Part shown: piece after piece, positions 40,820 to 40,871 of the stretch | Layout: the number at the start of each line of letters is the position of its first letter | Numbering within the stretch: position 1 is the stretch's first letter | Origin: an uncultured Clostridia bacterium | GTDB lineage: Bacteria > Bacillota > Clostridia > Oscillospirales > Butyricicoccaceae | DNA: 40,871 nt | NCBI GenBank assembly: GCA_910586575.1 | Contig: CAJUJQ010000010.1 | Location: 1-40,871 of the forward strand | Direction of reading: 5' to 3' | The notes under the pieces: model-generated | Told to the model about the DNA's origin: nothing | Databases searched by the model: none | Seen by the model: the letters and a program-made list of their open reading frames with translations, nothing else | Program-made: the position numbers and the translations under genes

Positions 40820-40871
40820 TAGTGCTCCATCCAGTCAGAAAGCGGACTTGGGCTTGGAGCGGGATTTTCGC
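40820..40871 (-). repeat. Right terminal copy of 52-bp inverted repeat
   Basis: Exact reverse complement of bases 1-52; it starts TAGTGCTCCATCC like the internal palindrome at 8750-8801. Confidence 0.9.

Noticed and set aside
1..40871. The whole window as a composite transposon bounded by 52-bp repeats
   Set aside because: It holds core housekeeping genes (recA, pgsA, cysS, sigK) and no active transposase; a contig ending in a dispersed repeat is more likely.
1..40871. tRNA, rRNA or CRISPR arrays
   Set aside because: No cloverleaf-like sequence, rRNA signature or regularly spaced direct repeats were recognised by eye.

Overview
The window looks like a stretch of chromosome from a spore-forming, GC-rich gut member of the Clostridia, probably of the Oscillospiraceae/Ruminococcaceae type. 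The evidence is an intact sporulation sigma-K gene, strong GGAGG ribosome sites, a Clostridia-type DUF1385-prmC-recA-recX-rimO-pgsA-cysS run, a lactose locus and a choloylglycine-hydrolase-family gene. No tRNA, rRNA or CRISPR array is visible. The window is probably a whole contig: its first and last 52 bases are the same sequence in opposite orientation, so it likely ends in a dispersed repeat.

Layout. 0-2.7 kb: an AIM24-type protein, sigK, and an ECF sigma factor translationally coupled to a DUF4367 membrane protein (presumed anti-sigma). 2.75-8.6 kb: an AT-rich accessory island with small and large secreted proteins, an unrecognised 551-aa protein, an internally deleted IS4-type element, a frameshifted FN3-like secreted protein and a small membrane protein. 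It closes with a cluster of hairpin repeats (8640-8864). 8.9-36.7 kb: the GC-rich core. It holds a C45-type Ntn hydrolase; a lipoprotein; a PAS/response regulator/histidine kinase set; DUF1385, prmC, recA, recX, rimO, pgsA, a GNAT and cysS; an SLH-transglutaminase protein with an MBOAT/AlgJ-like O-acylation pair and a lipoprotein; an HPr-like protein; a lactose module (GPH transporter, lacZ, divergent AraC regulator); and a MATE-choloylglycine hydrolase operon divergent from a MerR regulator. 36.75-40.87 kb: a second AT-rich, partly decayed segment. It contains an inverted, broken copy of the 3.0-3.6 kb segment.

How the genes work together. The choloylglycine-hydrolase/MATE operon has a sigma-A promoter with a 19-bp -35/-10 spacer and a dyad inside the spacer. 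That is the architecture MerR activators act on, and a MerR gene with a GyrI-like ligand domain lies next to it. A ligand-sensing, amide-hydrolysing, drug/bile-export module is the best candidate here for an undescribed regulated system. The lactose module is a standard AraC-controlled uptake and hydrolysis unit. Another notable feature is an extra segment in PgsA carrying the GGADGPT signature of sodium-pumping decarboxylase beta subunits. The AT-rich ends look like a lineage-specific set of secreted proteins, duplicated and degrading: three genes carry frameshifts, one carries an in-frame stop, and two are gene fragments.
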